Of a stretch of 64,000 nucleotides of DNA, positions 38,602 to 47,415 are shown piece after piece. A program made the position numbers and the translations under genes. Each line of letters begins with the position of its first letter. Position 1 is the stretch's first letter. Origin of the DNA: Metabacillus sediminilitoris (GTDB taxonomy: Bacteria; Bacillota; Bacilli; Bacillales; Bacillaceae); assembly GCF_009720625.1 (NCBI RefSeq), contig NZ_CP046266.1, positions 939,501-1,003,500 on the forward strand, given 5' to 3'. The notes beneath the pieces were generated by a model. The model worked only from the letters and a program-made list of their open reading frames with translations, had not been told where the DNA came from and did no database searches.

Positions 38602-38868
38602 GTTGATAACTCCTTTTTTGTTTTGCATTATGAACTGGATCTATAAAAATTTCAATTAGTGTGTATAGAATAATGACTGATTAGTAGAAAAATTATTTAT
38701 TTTCACCATTGCTCATGCAATGTATATTTATTTTAACAAGCGTAACTATATATCTCAAACAAACAGCTCTAACTAGTACATATTTAGTCCTATTATATGT
38801 TTACGACAGGTATGTATGAAAGAAAAGGGATGCATGATTCTACCAGAGAAAGCAGTGTTTTGTATTCA
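38602..38868 (-). other. intergenic region before yjbI
   Basis: 267 AT-rich bases holding the yjbI-spxH promoter region. No gene, hairpin or recognisable operator seen. Confidence 0.4.
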
Positions 38869-38900
38869 CAAAAAAGCCAATCATTATAGATTGGCTATAC
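38869..38900 (-). terminator. cwlQ terminator
   Basis: AGCCAATC / GATTGGCT stem overlapping the cwlQ stop codon, followed on the minus strand by six T residues. Confidence 0.85.
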
Positions 38901-39524
38901 TTGATAAGTTGATGTGATTTTTCTTACATAGTTTTGAGTTTCTTTAAATGGAGGAATTCCGCCGTACTTATCAACATTCCCAGGTCCAGCATTGTATGCT
39001 GCTAAGGCTAGTGGAACATCTCCATTGTAACGAGTTAGCATTTGTTTTAAGTATTTTGTCCCGCCTTCAACGTTTTGGGCTGGATCAAGGGGGTCCGAGA
39101 CTCCGAGAGATCGAGCTGTTGCAGGCATGAGCTGCATTAATCCCATAGCGCCTACAGGGCTTTTTGCTGTTGGTTTAAATCCGGATTCTTGCTGAATGAC
39201 AGCGCGAATTAGTTTTTCATCAATTCCATATTTTTCAGCCGTAGAGCTTATAATCTCATCCAAGCTTCCATTTGAAATTGGAGCTGTTGATTTTACGTCT
39301 AAGGAAGATTGTTCCACTGTAGAGGTGGAATTCCTCATCATTTTTGAAAGAACATCCATTGAAGGTGTAGATTGTTTAGATAATTTGTCCTCAGTAGATG
39401 TGTTTAAAAATGACTGCAATAAGTCTTTAAAATCTGTTTCGAAAACAGACGTTTTATTTTCGTCTGATTGATTATCAAAATTTTGCAATGCTTGCAGCTC
39501 TAATAATGTTTTATAGTAATTCAT
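38895..39524 (-). CDS. cwlQ: lytic transglycosylase CwlQ (YjbJ)
   Basis: Peptidoglycan-cleaving SLT protein of about 209 residues. The catalytic Glu is in [29 protein letters not shown], and the [18 protein letters not shown] block is the SLT-domain signature. The N-terminal half is a polar linker with no signal peptide, as known for YjbJ. The start is uncertain: ATG 39524 ([10 protein letters not shown]) or GTG at 39536 or 39545, the GTGs lying closer to GGGGTGAG. The gene is coupled to yjbK just upstream. Confidence 0.9.
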   Translation of the reverse strand: MNYYKTLLELQALQNFDNQSDENKTSVFETDFKDLLQSFLNTSTEDKLSKQSTPSMDVLSKMMRNSTSTVEQSSLDVKSTAPISNGSLDEIISSTAEKYGIDEKLIRAVIQQESGFKPTAKSPVGAMGLMQLMPATARSLGVSDPLDPAQNVEGGTKYLKQMLTRYNGDVPLALAAYNAGPGNVDKYGGIPPFKETQNYVRKITSTYQV

Positions 39525-39541
39525 TTTTATATCCACAGATC

Positions 39542-40126
39542 TCACCCCATTTCATTGTATTTTTGCTCATAAAACCGGCGGATTTTATTTTTTGTATGAC
39601 GAACGGGGATGTCTAGATTTTTTAATAGTTCAGCAAAAGCAATTTTCCCAGTATCTTCGTCTTGTACTTCATATTCAAGTTCGAAATCCTCTACTGATAA
39701 ATATCGGCTATGATCAAGGACAAGTAAACCGTTACGGTACTTTTTTTCAGCACGAGATGTTGTAAGTGTTCCAAAATAAGACAACGTGTTAGCATCTACA
39801 CCTAAATGTAAAAGCCTTTCGACTATTTGTCCAGCTTTTATTTTTCCTGTTTTGATCATGGCAAAAGTTTCTTCTTCTGTAATCAATTGATGTGTTTCTA
39901 ATAGCCCAATATTTGCTGGTTCTTTTAACGTGACAACAAATTGTTCTTCTTTTTTTCTAATTCTTAGAGCAGATCCAAGTTCTTTTAAAGAAAACTGCGG
40001 AGTATCGAAATAATGATTTTCTTGCAAAATAAATTCTTTATCCTCGATTTGAAAAGCAGCTTTCACTTTATGAAATTCTGCTTCAGTAAGTAAATTCTTA
40101 AATTCTATCTCAATTTCCTGTGACAT
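39542..40126 (-). CDS. yjbK: YjbK, CYTH-domain protein
   Basis: 194-residue CYTH (triphosphate tunnel) protein. [10 protein letters not shown] at the N-terminus is the ExExK motif, and paired R/K residues ([19 protein letters not shown]) line the tunnel. It likely hydrolyses inorganic tri- or polyphosphate in a metal-dependent way; substrate not established here. The start MSQEIEIEF follows AGAGGAAT; upstream frame to 40225 is formed by a fragment of repeat family B. It is next to yjbL-sasB, as in B. subtilis. Confidence 0.88.
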   Translation of the reverse strand: MSQEIEIEFKNLLTEAEFHKVKAAFQIEDKEFILQENHYFDTPQFSLKELGSALRIRKKEEQFVVTLKEPANIGLLETHQLITEEETFAMIKTGKIKAGQIVERLLHLGVDANTLSYFGTLTTSRAEKKYRNGLLVLDHSRYLSVEDFELEYEVQDEDTGKIAFAELLKNLDIPVRHTKNKIRRFYEQKYNEMG

Positions 40127-40146
40127 AATAAAATTCCTCTCGTTTT

Positions 40147-40187
40147 GTATGCCTGTCGGGGCAGAACAGTCGTTTCCGCTTTTCTTT
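40147..40187 (-). repeat. fragment of repeat family B
   Basis: TGCCTGTCGGGGCAGA and GTCGTTTCCGCTTTTCTT match one end of family B. The rest is missing. It sits in the 5' region of yjbK, so its promoter is either within or beyond it. Confidence 0.6.
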
Positions 40188-40280
40188 ATTATCTCCTGAA
40201 TTAAAACAACTCGCAATGTTATCATAGGAGTTTTTTATATGGTAAAATAATCTTGGATTGTGTAATGGAAGGAGATTTTT

Positions 40281-40658
40281 ATGAATAAAAGAATTGAATT
40301 AACTGAAGCGGTAATTGATAATAATCAGCTTGTTTTAAAGCCTGTTTCTTTGCCAACAGGTCTTGAAAATTTAGTAGCAAAGGGACAGATGCTGGTTGAT
40401 TCGGATCAATTGGCTTTTATCTATATTTTAGAAACAGCTGATGAATTTGTCTATGCTGGTTTACCACATACAATATGGACAAACTTAAAGGAAGCAAAAG
40501 ATAAACAATTAGATGTGATTGCAAAAATAAACGAACAAGAAATACGATTAGTTGATTTCTTTGATGAATTAGAATATTTATTAGAAAATATTAAGGGAAA
40601 TGCCAACTATGGGGAAGATATGGAGAAGAAAGTTGTCGAGTTATTTTCTTTAAAATAA
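40281..40658 (+). CDS. yjbL: YjbL, UPF0738 family
   Basis: 125 residues, soluble and acidic, matching B. subtilis YjbL in length and place. It begins MNKRIELTEAVIDNNQLVLK and contains FIYILETADEFVYAGLPHTIW. RBS GGAAGGAG. Function is unknown. Repeat A4 begins right after its stop codon, so no gene-specific terminator remains. Confidence 0.85.
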   Translation: MNKRIELTEAVIDNNQLVLKPVSLPTGLENLVAKGQMLVDSDQLAFIYILETADEFVYAGLPHTIWTNLKEAKDKQLDVIAKINEQEIRLVDFFDELEYLLENIKGNANYGEDMEKKVVELFSLK

Positions 40659-40659
40659 T

Positions 40660-40802
40660 GGCTCTTTTCTAAGAAATTGGTTGTTTTTAAAACAGAAACT
40701 ATTTAAGGTTGATTGGAGCAGATTGCGAAAGCGAGCAGCTCTCGCTGCAATCAACCGTACCGCACTACTTGGTAAATAGCAACAAAGTTTGCGAAAACAG
40801 CC
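40660..40802 (+). repeat. repeat family A, copy 4 (internally deleted)
   Basis: 143 bp. It keeps both outer ends (GGCTCTTTTCTAAG / GCGAAAACAGCC) and inner ends (GGTTGATTGGAGC / GCTGCAATCAACC) but lacks most of the GC-rich core; only GCGAAAGCGAGC remains. It starts 2 bases after the yjbL stop. Confidence 0.88.
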
Positions 40803-40858
40803 AAAATAATAGATCAATCTATTTTTGAAAACGAAAGGACAATAAGTATACCAATCTT

Positions 40859-40988
40859 TAGTGTCGAGCTCCACCTCCTAGCCCCGAAGATCAGGACATT
40901 CTAGTACAGTTACTGCGATTAACATTTCGTCTCTGATCCAATGCTTCATATGCCTATCGGGGCTGAAAAAGGTACGCTTGCTTTTGCG
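40859..40988 (-). repeat. repeat family B, copy 3
   Basis: Begins TAGTGTCGAGCTCCACCTCC, then TAGCCCCGAAG, and ends CCTATCGGGGCTGA...CGCTTGCTTTTGC. Same orientation as the copy at 10352. The central hairpin is degenerate. It lies directly upstream of sasB, so the sasB promoter must lie inside or before it. Confidence 0.75.
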
Positions 40989-41025
40989 TAAGTGTACAAT
41001 GTGGGATGGAATAAGGGGGATTTAT

Positions 41026-41661
41026 ATGCAAAACAATCACTGGAAATCATTTTTAGCTCCTTACAATCAAGCAGTTGACGAACTAAAAATAAAATTAAAA
41101 GGGATACGATCTCAATATGAATTACAACATTCGCATTCACCGATCGAATTTGTAACAGGCCGGGTAAAACCAATTGCAAGTATACTAGATAAAGCGAAGC
41201 GCAAAGGGATTCTGATGGAAAACCTAGAAAAAGATATGCAGGATATTGCCGGAATCCGAATGATGTGCCAATTTGTAGATGATATTCGAGTAGTCGTCAA
41301 CATGCTAAAAAGTAGAAATGATCTAGAAATCATAGAGGAACGAGATTATATTACGAGTAAAAAGGAAAGCGGATATCGATCCTATCATGTTGTGGCCAGT
41401 TATCCTGTGCAAACAATAACGGGTGAGAAGAAAATACTTGTTGAAATTCAAATTCGTACGTTATCAATGAACTTTTGGGCAACGATTGAACATTCGATAA
41501 ATTATAAATATAGCGGTAATATACCTGATGATATAAAAATTCGATTAAAACGTGCTGCTGAGGCTGCTTATTCTTTAGATGAAGAAATGTCTCAAATTAG
41601 GGGAGAAATACAAGAAGCACAAGTTATTTTTTCAATGAAAACGGATAAGAAACATACATAA
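41026..41661 (+). CDS. sasB: small alarmone synthetase SasB (RelQ)
   Basis: 211-residue single-domain (p)ppGpp synthetase, the size of B. subtilis YjbM/SasB. RVKPIASILDKAKRKG, DIAGIRMMCQF, SGYRSYHVV and VEIQIRTLSMNFWATIEH are the synthetase motifs for ATP and GDP/GTP binding. The ATG at 41026 follows AAGGGGGAT. nadF, yjbO downstream are probably in the same operon. Confidence 0.95.
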   Translation: MQNNHWKSFLAPYNQAVDELKIKLKGIRSQYELQHSHSPIEFVTGRVKPIASILDKAKRKGILMENLEKDMQDIAGIRMMCQFVDDIRVVVNMLKSRNDLEIIEERDYITSKKESGYRSYHVVASYPVQTITGEKKILVEIQIRTLSMNFWATIEHSINYKYSGNIPDDIKIRLKRAAEAAYSLDEEMSQIRGEIQEAQVIFSMKTDKKHT

Positions 41662-41727
41662 TTGCAGTCATGTCATGTTAATTCTTATGGATAAAACATG
41701 AATCTAAAAATAAAGGGGAATAAATAT

Positions 41728-42537
41728 ATGAAGTTTGCCATTTCATCAAGGACTGATTCGAATTCAAACTCAATTATGCAAAAGATGAAAACCTATTTAT
41801 TAGATTTTCAATTAGAATATGATGAAGATCAACCGGACATTGTTATATCTGTTGGTGGGGATGGTACCCTTCTATATGCATTTCATCGATATCGGAGCAG
41901 ATTAGATAAAACAGCATTTATTGGCGTACATACAGGGCATCTAGGGTTTTATGCAGATTGGGTCCCTGATGATATTGAAAAGCTAGTAATTGCGATTGCG
42001 AAAACTCCATACTCTATCGTTGAATACCCAATTTTAGAAGTGATCATCCGCCATAATGACGGCGGGCGTGAGGCAAGATATTTAGCACTGAACGAGTGTA
42101 CCGTTAAAAGTATTGAAGGGACGCTTGTGATGGATGTTGAAATTAAAGGACAGCCATTTGAAACATTCCGAGGCGATGGGCTGTGTATGTCTTCTCCATC
42201 AGGAAGTACTGCTTATAATAAAGCATTAGGTGGAGCAATTCTTCATCCTTCTATTCGTGCAATTCAAATAGCGGAAATGGCATCAATCAATAATCGGGTA
42301 TTTCGTACAATTGGTTCACCGCTAATTTTGCCAGAACATCATACATGTATGTTAAAGCCAGTGAATGATGTGGATTTTCAGATTACGATTGATCATTTAA
42401 CACTTTTGCATAAAGATGTAAAATCAATTCAATGTCGAGTCGCTAGTGAAAATGTAAGGTTTGCCCGTTTTAAACCATTTCCATTTTGGCGAAGAGTACG
42501 TGACTCCTTTGTAGGCGATTTTGAACGTAATAAGTAG
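41728..42537 (+). CDS. nadF: NAD kinase
   Basis: Makes NADP from NAD and ATP, 269 residues. GGDGT at residues 43-47 is the phosphate loop and NECTVKS plus [16 protein letters not shown] are the NAD-binding motifs. The start MKFAISSR follows AAGGGGAA; an upstream in-frame ATG at 41698 lacks a site. It sits between sasB and yjbO, the conserved order. Confidence 0.95.
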   Translation: MKFAISSRTDSNSNSIMQKMKTYLLDFQLEYDEDQPDIVISVGGDGTLLYAFHRYRSRLDKTAFIGVHTGHLGFYADWVPDDIEKLVIAIAKTPYSIVEYPILEVIIRHNDGGREARYLALNECTVKSIEGTLVMDVEIKGQPFETFRGDGLCMSSPSGSTAYNKALGGAILHPSIRAIQIAEMASINNRVFRTIGSPLILPEHHTCMLKPVNDVDFQITIDHLTLLHKDVKSIQCRVASENVRFARFKPFPFWRRVRDSFVGDFERNK

Positions 42538-42551
42538 AAAGGTTTTTGATC

Positions 42552-43457
42552 ATGACATTATTTCAACTTCAATGGACGATCACAAAGAAGGACGCTGGAA
42601 AGCTTGTGTTGGATTTTATTAAAGAAAAGAAAATCTCGAAACGAGCATTAACAGATATTAAATTCAATGGTGGAGATATCCTCGTTAATGCGGTTCATGT
42701 TACCGTTCGTTACAATCTTAAGGAAGATGATGTTCTTACTGTTATTTTTCCAAAAGAAGAAAGAGGAGGAGGACTTGTAGCTGATGATGTCCCTTTTACA
42801 ATTGTGTATGAGGATGATCATTGCTTAGTAGTTGATAAACCGCCATATGTTCCCTCTATCCCGTCTCGGGAACATCAAAAAGGTACGTTAGCAAATGGAT
42901 TAATCAACTATTATCAACAACAGCAAATTCCTTCAACGATTCATATTGTTAATCGATTAGATAAGGATACTTCAGGTTTGATGCTTGTTGCAAAGCATCG
43001 ATTTGCTCATTCCTTGTTTTCAGATCAGCAAAAGAAAAAGGACATTCATCGTACATATGAAGCGATTGTTCATGGCGTGATCGATCAGCAAAATGGAACA
43101 ATTGTCAAGCCGATCGGCCGTAAAAAAGACAGTATCATTGAGCGGGAAGTTTGTGAAGATGGTCAAGAAGCAGTTACACATTTTCAAGTACTGAATTCTT
43201 TTGAAAACAAAACACATGTAAAATTAGTTCTCGAAACTGGCCGAACACACCAAATTCGGGTTCACCTTTCATCAATTGGACATCCATTATGCGGTGATAC
43301 ATTATACGGTGGAGATGAGACTGAAATTAAACGACAAGCACTTCATAGTTCCCACCTTTCATTTCTGCATCCATTGTTAGAAAAAGAGTTTCAGTTTTCA
43401 GCACAGCTGCCAAATGATATGAAAAGATTAATTCATGAAGACCCACTACGAAAGTAA
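42552..43457 (+). CDS. yjbO: RluD-family pseudouridine synthase YjbO
   Basis: Modifies uridine in rRNA or tRNA; 301 residues. It has an N-terminal S4-like RNA-binding region (about residues 15-75) and a catalytic domain with HIVNRLDKDTSGLMLVAK, where the Asp in RLDKDTSG is the catalytic residue, and LETGRTHQIRVHLSSIGHPLCGD. The ATG at 42552 fits AGAAAGG. It is the last gene of the sasB-nadF-yjbO unit; the terminator overlaps its stop. Target site is not known. Confidence 0.92.
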   Translation: MTLFQLQWTITKKDAGKLVLDFIKEKKISKRALTDIKFNGGDILVNAVHVTVRYNLKEDDVLTVIFPKEERGGGLVADDVPFTIVYEDDHCLVVDKPPYVPSIPSREHQKGTLANGLINYYQQQQIPSTIHIVNRLDKDTSGLMLVAKHRFAHSLFSDQQKKKDIHRTYEAIVHGVIDQQNGTIVKPIGRKKDSIIEREVCEDGQEAVTHFQVLNSFENKTHVKLVLETGRTHQIRVHLSSIGHPLCGDTLYGGDETEIKRQALHSSHLSFLHPLLEKEFQFSAQLPNDMKRLIHEDPLRK

Positions 43458-43472
43458 GTGGGTTTTTTACTA
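43438..43472 (+). terminator. yjbO terminator
   Basis: ACCCACT / AGTGGGT stem overlapping the stop codon, followed by TTTTTT. Confidence 0.85.
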
Positions 43473-43568
43473 TTTAAACCCTAACTAAAGTTGCAAGTCT
43501 CAGGGTTATAGTTATCCGCTGCCATAAGTAGTTGATGTGCATGTACAGCCAGAATGCATGAAGGTTGC

Positions 43569-44297
43569 TTATCTAAATCTTGATTCATCATAAGGTAAGG
43601 TGGAATCTACAGACATTAGCTCATCTTCTGGATAACGATAGGCAGTCAGTTTATTACCAAAAACAGCTCCTGTATCAATATTTATTGTTTGATTTGTACG
43701 TTTTGGTTCTTTGATCGGTGTATGACCATAGACAATAAATGCTTTTCCTTTGTAATGCTGTGCCCAATCACGACGTACAGGTGTACCATCTGGATTTGTT
43801 TTGCCTGTAATATCGCCATATAATACGAATGTTTTTACAGCGTTTCCCATCTTTCCTATGTAATCTTCGCGAATTCCTGCATGTGCTACAATTAACTTTC
43901 CATTATCAACAACTTGGTAAAGTGGTGCTGACTCGTAAAGCCAAATAAACTTCTTTTTTATCTCTTCTTGCTGACTGTTAGTAAGTGCATCATACTCAGC
44001 AACCGTTGTTTCAAGTCCATGTGTGACTTGCACCTTATTTCCTAAAAAATAACGGTAAAGTTTGTTGCAATGGTTTCCTGGTGAATAAAAAGCTTTCTTT
44101 TCTTTTATCAGACGATAAACAACCTCAATTACTTTTAAGGAGTTAGGTCCACGATCTGTTAAATCACCAACAAATGAGAGTTTTCGATTGTTAGGATGAA
44201 CCGGAATCCCTGACGACCAATCATACCCAAGCTTTTTCGTTAACGCCTCAAATTCAGCAAAACATCCATGGATATCACCAACAACATCAATATTCAT
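43569..44297 (-). CDS. prpE: bis(5'-nucleosyl)-tetraphosphatase PrpE
   Basis: 242-residue PPP-family phosphoesterase, as B. subtilis PrpE. The metal motifs are [14 protein letters not shown] and [15 protein letters not shown] and NIDTGAVFG follow. PrpE acts on Ap4A and as a protein phosphatase affecting germination. It has a GAGGTGAG site. Position after yjbO matches yjbP of B. subtilis. Confidence 0.92.
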   Translation of the reverse strand: MNIDVVGDIHGCFAEFEALTKKLGYDWSSGIPVHPNNRKLSFVGDLTDRGPNSLKVIEVVYRLIKEKKAFYSPGNHCNKLYRYFLGNKVQVTHGLETTVAEYDALTNSQQEEIKKKFIWLYESAPLYQVVDNGKLIVAHAGIREDYIGKMGNAVKTFVLYGDITGKTNPDGTPVRRDWAQHYKGKAFIVYGHTPIKEPKRTNQTINIDTGAVFGNKLTAYRYPEDELMSVDSTLPYDESRFR

Positions 44298-44348
44298 TGA
44301 CTCACCTCATTATAAAATGGACTAATCTCCGGTTAAACGGGTTCAGTC

Positions 44349-44379
44349 AAAAAAAGGTACCCATTTAATAGGGTACCAT
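44349..44379 (-). terminator. terminator of the rodA-like gene
   Basis: GGTACCCTATTAAATGGGTACC hairpin, followed on the minus strand by seven T residues. Confidence 0.88.
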
Positions 44380-44383
44380 CTTT

Positions 44384-45559
44384 TTAGTCAAACATGTATT
44401 TTCTTGTACGTGATCGGACATTTAGGACGATTCCGATAGCGACCATATAGGTTGCGAGCGAGCTGCCTCCATAGCTTACAAAAGGCAGTGGAAGACCTGT
44501 GATTGGGAGTAAACCGATTGTCATCCCAATGTTTTGGAAAACTTGGAATGTAATCATACCTATTACACCCGTACATAAATAGCTGCCAAATGGATCATTG
44601 CTTTCTAATGAAATATGAATCATTCGATAAATTAATAAGAAGAAGAGTGAAACAACAATACTCCCTCCGATAAATCCAAATTGTTCAGAGATAATGGCAA
44701 AGATAAAGTCAGTATGTGCCTCTGGTAGATAAACTTCTAGATTTTGATAGCCTTTTCCAATTAGTTCACCTGAGCCAATTGCAAGTAAAGATTTTACAAG
44801 TTGGAAACCTTGTTCTCCTGCATATTCAAATGGATTTAACCAGCCATAAAATCTGCTAAGCTGATATTCTTGTCCGCCCAATATATATTTAAGGAAAAAA
44901 TCAGGAAATTTAATAAAAATAAATATACCAGTACCCATCACAGTAACAACGGAAATAACAGCTGTTAAAATAATACGCCATTTAATTCCTGATACTAAAA
45001 TGAGTGAACCAATAATCGCACAAAATACCATTGTCATCCCCATATCGGGCTGTCTTACTAAAAGAAGGACCGGAGGAGCTGCAGCTGCTGCTATCTTTCC
45101 TATTAAAATAAAATCATCTTTTACAGTATTTCTTGAGTATTTTTCACGATGATCAGCAATAATTTTACTCAGTACGATAATCATAAAGATCTTCATTAGT
45201 TCTGATGGCTGGAAGTTACCAAGAGGTCCAAGTTTATACCAACTTGTTGCACCCTTAATCGTTTGAACAATTGGAGCAGGTAATATTTCGAGACCAAGTA
45301 ACAGTAAGAGCCCAAAGCCATATAAATACCATGAGAGCTGTTTAAAGCGATCATAGTCAATAAGCATTGTCATGGCAACAGCAAATATACCTATTACGTA
45401 CCACTGTATTTGTTTAAGTGAGAAATTTATACTTTGCAGAGTTTCTGGTAAGGTCAATTCTGCACTTTTAATCGCAACTGTACTTACAATTGCTAATAAA
45501 AACATAATAAATATTAATGTATAATCTATTTGTTGTTGAGGGGATTTTTCATTTGTCAT
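44384..45559 (-). CDS. SEDS-family peptidoglycan polymerase (RodA/FtsW type)
   Basis: 391-residue polytopic membrane protein of the SEDS family, likely about ten membrane segments. LGPLGNFQPSELMKIFMI is the conserved loop with the acidic residue of RodA/FtsW, and VYLPEAHTDFIFAIISEQFGFIGG and LLPITGLPLPFVSYGGSS are family signatures. It polymerises glycan strands from lipid II together with a class B PBP. The start MTNEKSPQQQ follows GAAAGGGAT. It is a RodA-like paralogue; which role (elongation or sporulation) cannot be told here. Confidence 0.88.
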   Translation of the reverse strand: MTNEKSPQQQIDYTLIFIMFLLAIVSTVAIKSAELTLPETLQSINFSLKQIQWYVIGIFAVAMTMLIDYDRFKQLSWYLYGFGLLLLLGLEILPAPIVQTIKGATSWYKLGPLGNFQPSELMKIFMIIVLSKIIADHREKYSRNTVKDDFILIGKIAAAAAPPVLLLVRQPDMGMTMVFCAIIGSLILVSGIKWRIILTAVISVVTVMGTGIFIFIKFPDFFLKYILGGQEYQLSRFYGWLNPFEYAGEQGFQLVKSLLAIGSGELIGKGYQNLEVYLPEAHTDFIFAIISEQFGFIGGSIVVSLFFLLIYRMIHISLESNDPFGSYLCTGVIGMITFQVFQNIGMTIGLLPITGLPLPFVSYGGSSLATYMVAIGIVLNVRSRTRKYMFD

Positions 45560-45924
45560 ATTCGATCCCTTTCTAATCTTATAGGTTGAAGATAATATCT
45601 TTGTCATTGTATCATTAACCATCTTAATCAAATGTGAACAATTTGCAAAGAATCATTTATACTCATTGGTCATTCACCAAATTACTTTTTTAAAAAGGAT
45701 TTATTAGGTTCTTGTAAATAAGCAAAATTTTTCATACCAATGTTATTGAATTAATTGTAAAGTTCTACTGTTATCATATAGAATATTATCGTATAAATAA
45801 GGAATTGTGCAATATGTAGAATGATCGATAAAATTGTCGAATGCAATAGACATTTCTCTATTTTACATGAATAAGTTATTTTTTAAATAACTAAATTATT
45901 ACATCTGAGAGGAGGAGGCTAAAC
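45560..45924. other. divergent region between the rodA-like gene and mgtE
   Basis: 365 AT-rich bases. I looked for the magnesium M-box leader often found before mgtE and do not see its conserved helices or a terminator. No gene seen. Confidence 0.5.
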
Positions 45925-47292
45925 ATGTCTGATGAAAGAGAAAAACTAGAATTGGAAGAGGAAGCATTGCTTTCTGCTTTATCAAGTCATAGTGTGGATG
46001 AATTTCGTAAGATTTACTTAGAGCTTCATCCATATGATCAGGCAAAGTTTTTTGTGAAACTAGATGAGCACGACAGGTCAACCTTGTATACATACCTCTC
46101 TCCAGAAGAAATGGCTGCTGTCTTTGAGAATATTAAAGATGAAGATGATCAATATGAGACGTATTTATCTGAAATGGATCCCACATTTGCCGCAAATATG
46201 CTTGGACAAATGTATGCAGATGATGCAGTAGATGTTTTAAATGAACTGAATAAGGACCAGGTTGCAAGTTATTTAACGATTATGGATGATGAGGCAGCTG
46301 AAGAAATTAGAGAGCTCCTTCATTATGAGGAGTATACGGCAGGAAGTATTATGACGACCGAGTATATCTCCATTCACGCCAATCAAACCGTTCATTCTGC
46401 AATGCAAATATTAAAAAATGAAGCACCTAATGCTGAAACCATCTATTACATCTATGTTATTGACAAGGATAAAAAACTTGTTGGAGTGATCTCCCTTAGA
46501 GATTTAATCATCAATGAACCAGATGAAATGATTTCCGAGGTAATGAATGAACGTGTGTATTCTGTTAGTGTAGCGGAGGATCAAGAAGAAGTTGCCAGGA
46601 AAATGAAGGACTATAACTTTTTAGCTGTACCTGTTATTGACTTTCAAGGGCATTTACTCGGAATCATTACTGTTGATGATATTGTTGACGTCATTGATGA
46701 AGAAGCGAGTGATGATTACTCGAAGCTTGCAGCGATCTCTGATGTAGATTCAAATGATCGTGGACCATTAACAGCGGCAAAAAAACGACTTCCATGGCTG
46801 ATTATTCTCTTGTTTTTAGGGATGTTTACTGCAAGTCTAATCGGAAGATTTGAGGAAACACTAGATAAAGTAGCGATATTAGCTGTTTTTATCCCGTTAA
46901 TTGCGGGTATGGCAGGTAATACTGGTACCCAGGCATTAGCTGTAGCTGTTAGAAGAATTGCAGTCGGTGATTTAGAAGATCAAAGTACGATTAAAATGAT
47001 TGTAAGAGAAGCTGGAACCGGCCTCATTACAGGAACAATCTGCGGGGTAGTGGTTACATTGATTGTTTTTATTTGGCAGGAAGATATTTTTTTAGGATTA
47101 TTAGTAGGCATATCCATTCTAGCCACATTAACGGTAGCAACTATTGCAGGTGCTTTTATCCCGCTCATTATGCATCGGTTAAAAGTTGACCCTGCTGTTG
47201 CTTCAGGCCCTTTTATTACAACTATTAATGACATTATAAGCATATTAATCTATTTTGGAATGGCTACTTTGTTTATGCAGTACTTGATTTAG
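45925..47292 (+). CDS. mgtE: magnesium transporter MgtE
   Basis: 455 residues. The N-terminal superhelical domain (about 1-130), two CBS domains (about 135-255, with TAGSIMTTEYISI and DFQGHLLGIITVDDIVDVI) and five C-terminal membrane segments (about 285-455) follow the MgtE plan. The pore signature PLIAGMAGNTGTQALAV is intact. The acidic N-domain/CBS interface senses cytosolic magnesium. RBS GAGAGGAGGAGG. B. subtilis mgtE is elsewhere. Confidence 0.94.
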   Translation: MSDEREKLELEEEALLSALSSHSVDEFRKIYLELHPYDQAKFFVKLDEHDRSTLYTYLSPEEMAAVFENIKDEDDQYETYLSEMDPTFAANMLGQMYADDAVDVLNELNKDQVASYLTIMDDEAAEEIRELLHYEEYTAGSIMTTEYISIHANQTVHSAMQILKNEAPNAETIYYIYVIDKDKKLVGVISLRDLIINEPDEMISEVMNERVYSVSVAEDQEEVARKMKDYNFLAVPVIDFQGHLLGIITVDDIVDVIDEEASDDYSKLAAISDVDSNDRGPLTAAKKRLPWLIILLFLGMFTASLIGRFEETLDKVAILAVFIPLIAGMAGNTGTQALAVAVRRIAVGDLEDQSTIKMIVREAGTGLITGTICGVVVTLIVFIWQEDIFLGLLVGISILATLTVATIAGAFIPLIMHRLKVDPAVASGPFITTINDIISILIYFGMATLFMQYLI

Positions 47293-47415
47293 GAAATTGC
47301 CAGGAAAATTTCATAGCTGTGATTTCGCCGGAATAGCATATGTTTTTTGAGATCGATGATATATCTTGAAATTCGCCGATAAGGCCATTTAGCTTTTCTT
47401 AAGAGGAGGGATTTG

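Noticed and set aside
45560..45924. M-box riboswitch before mgtE
   Set aside because: The conserved helices and a terminator are not visible.
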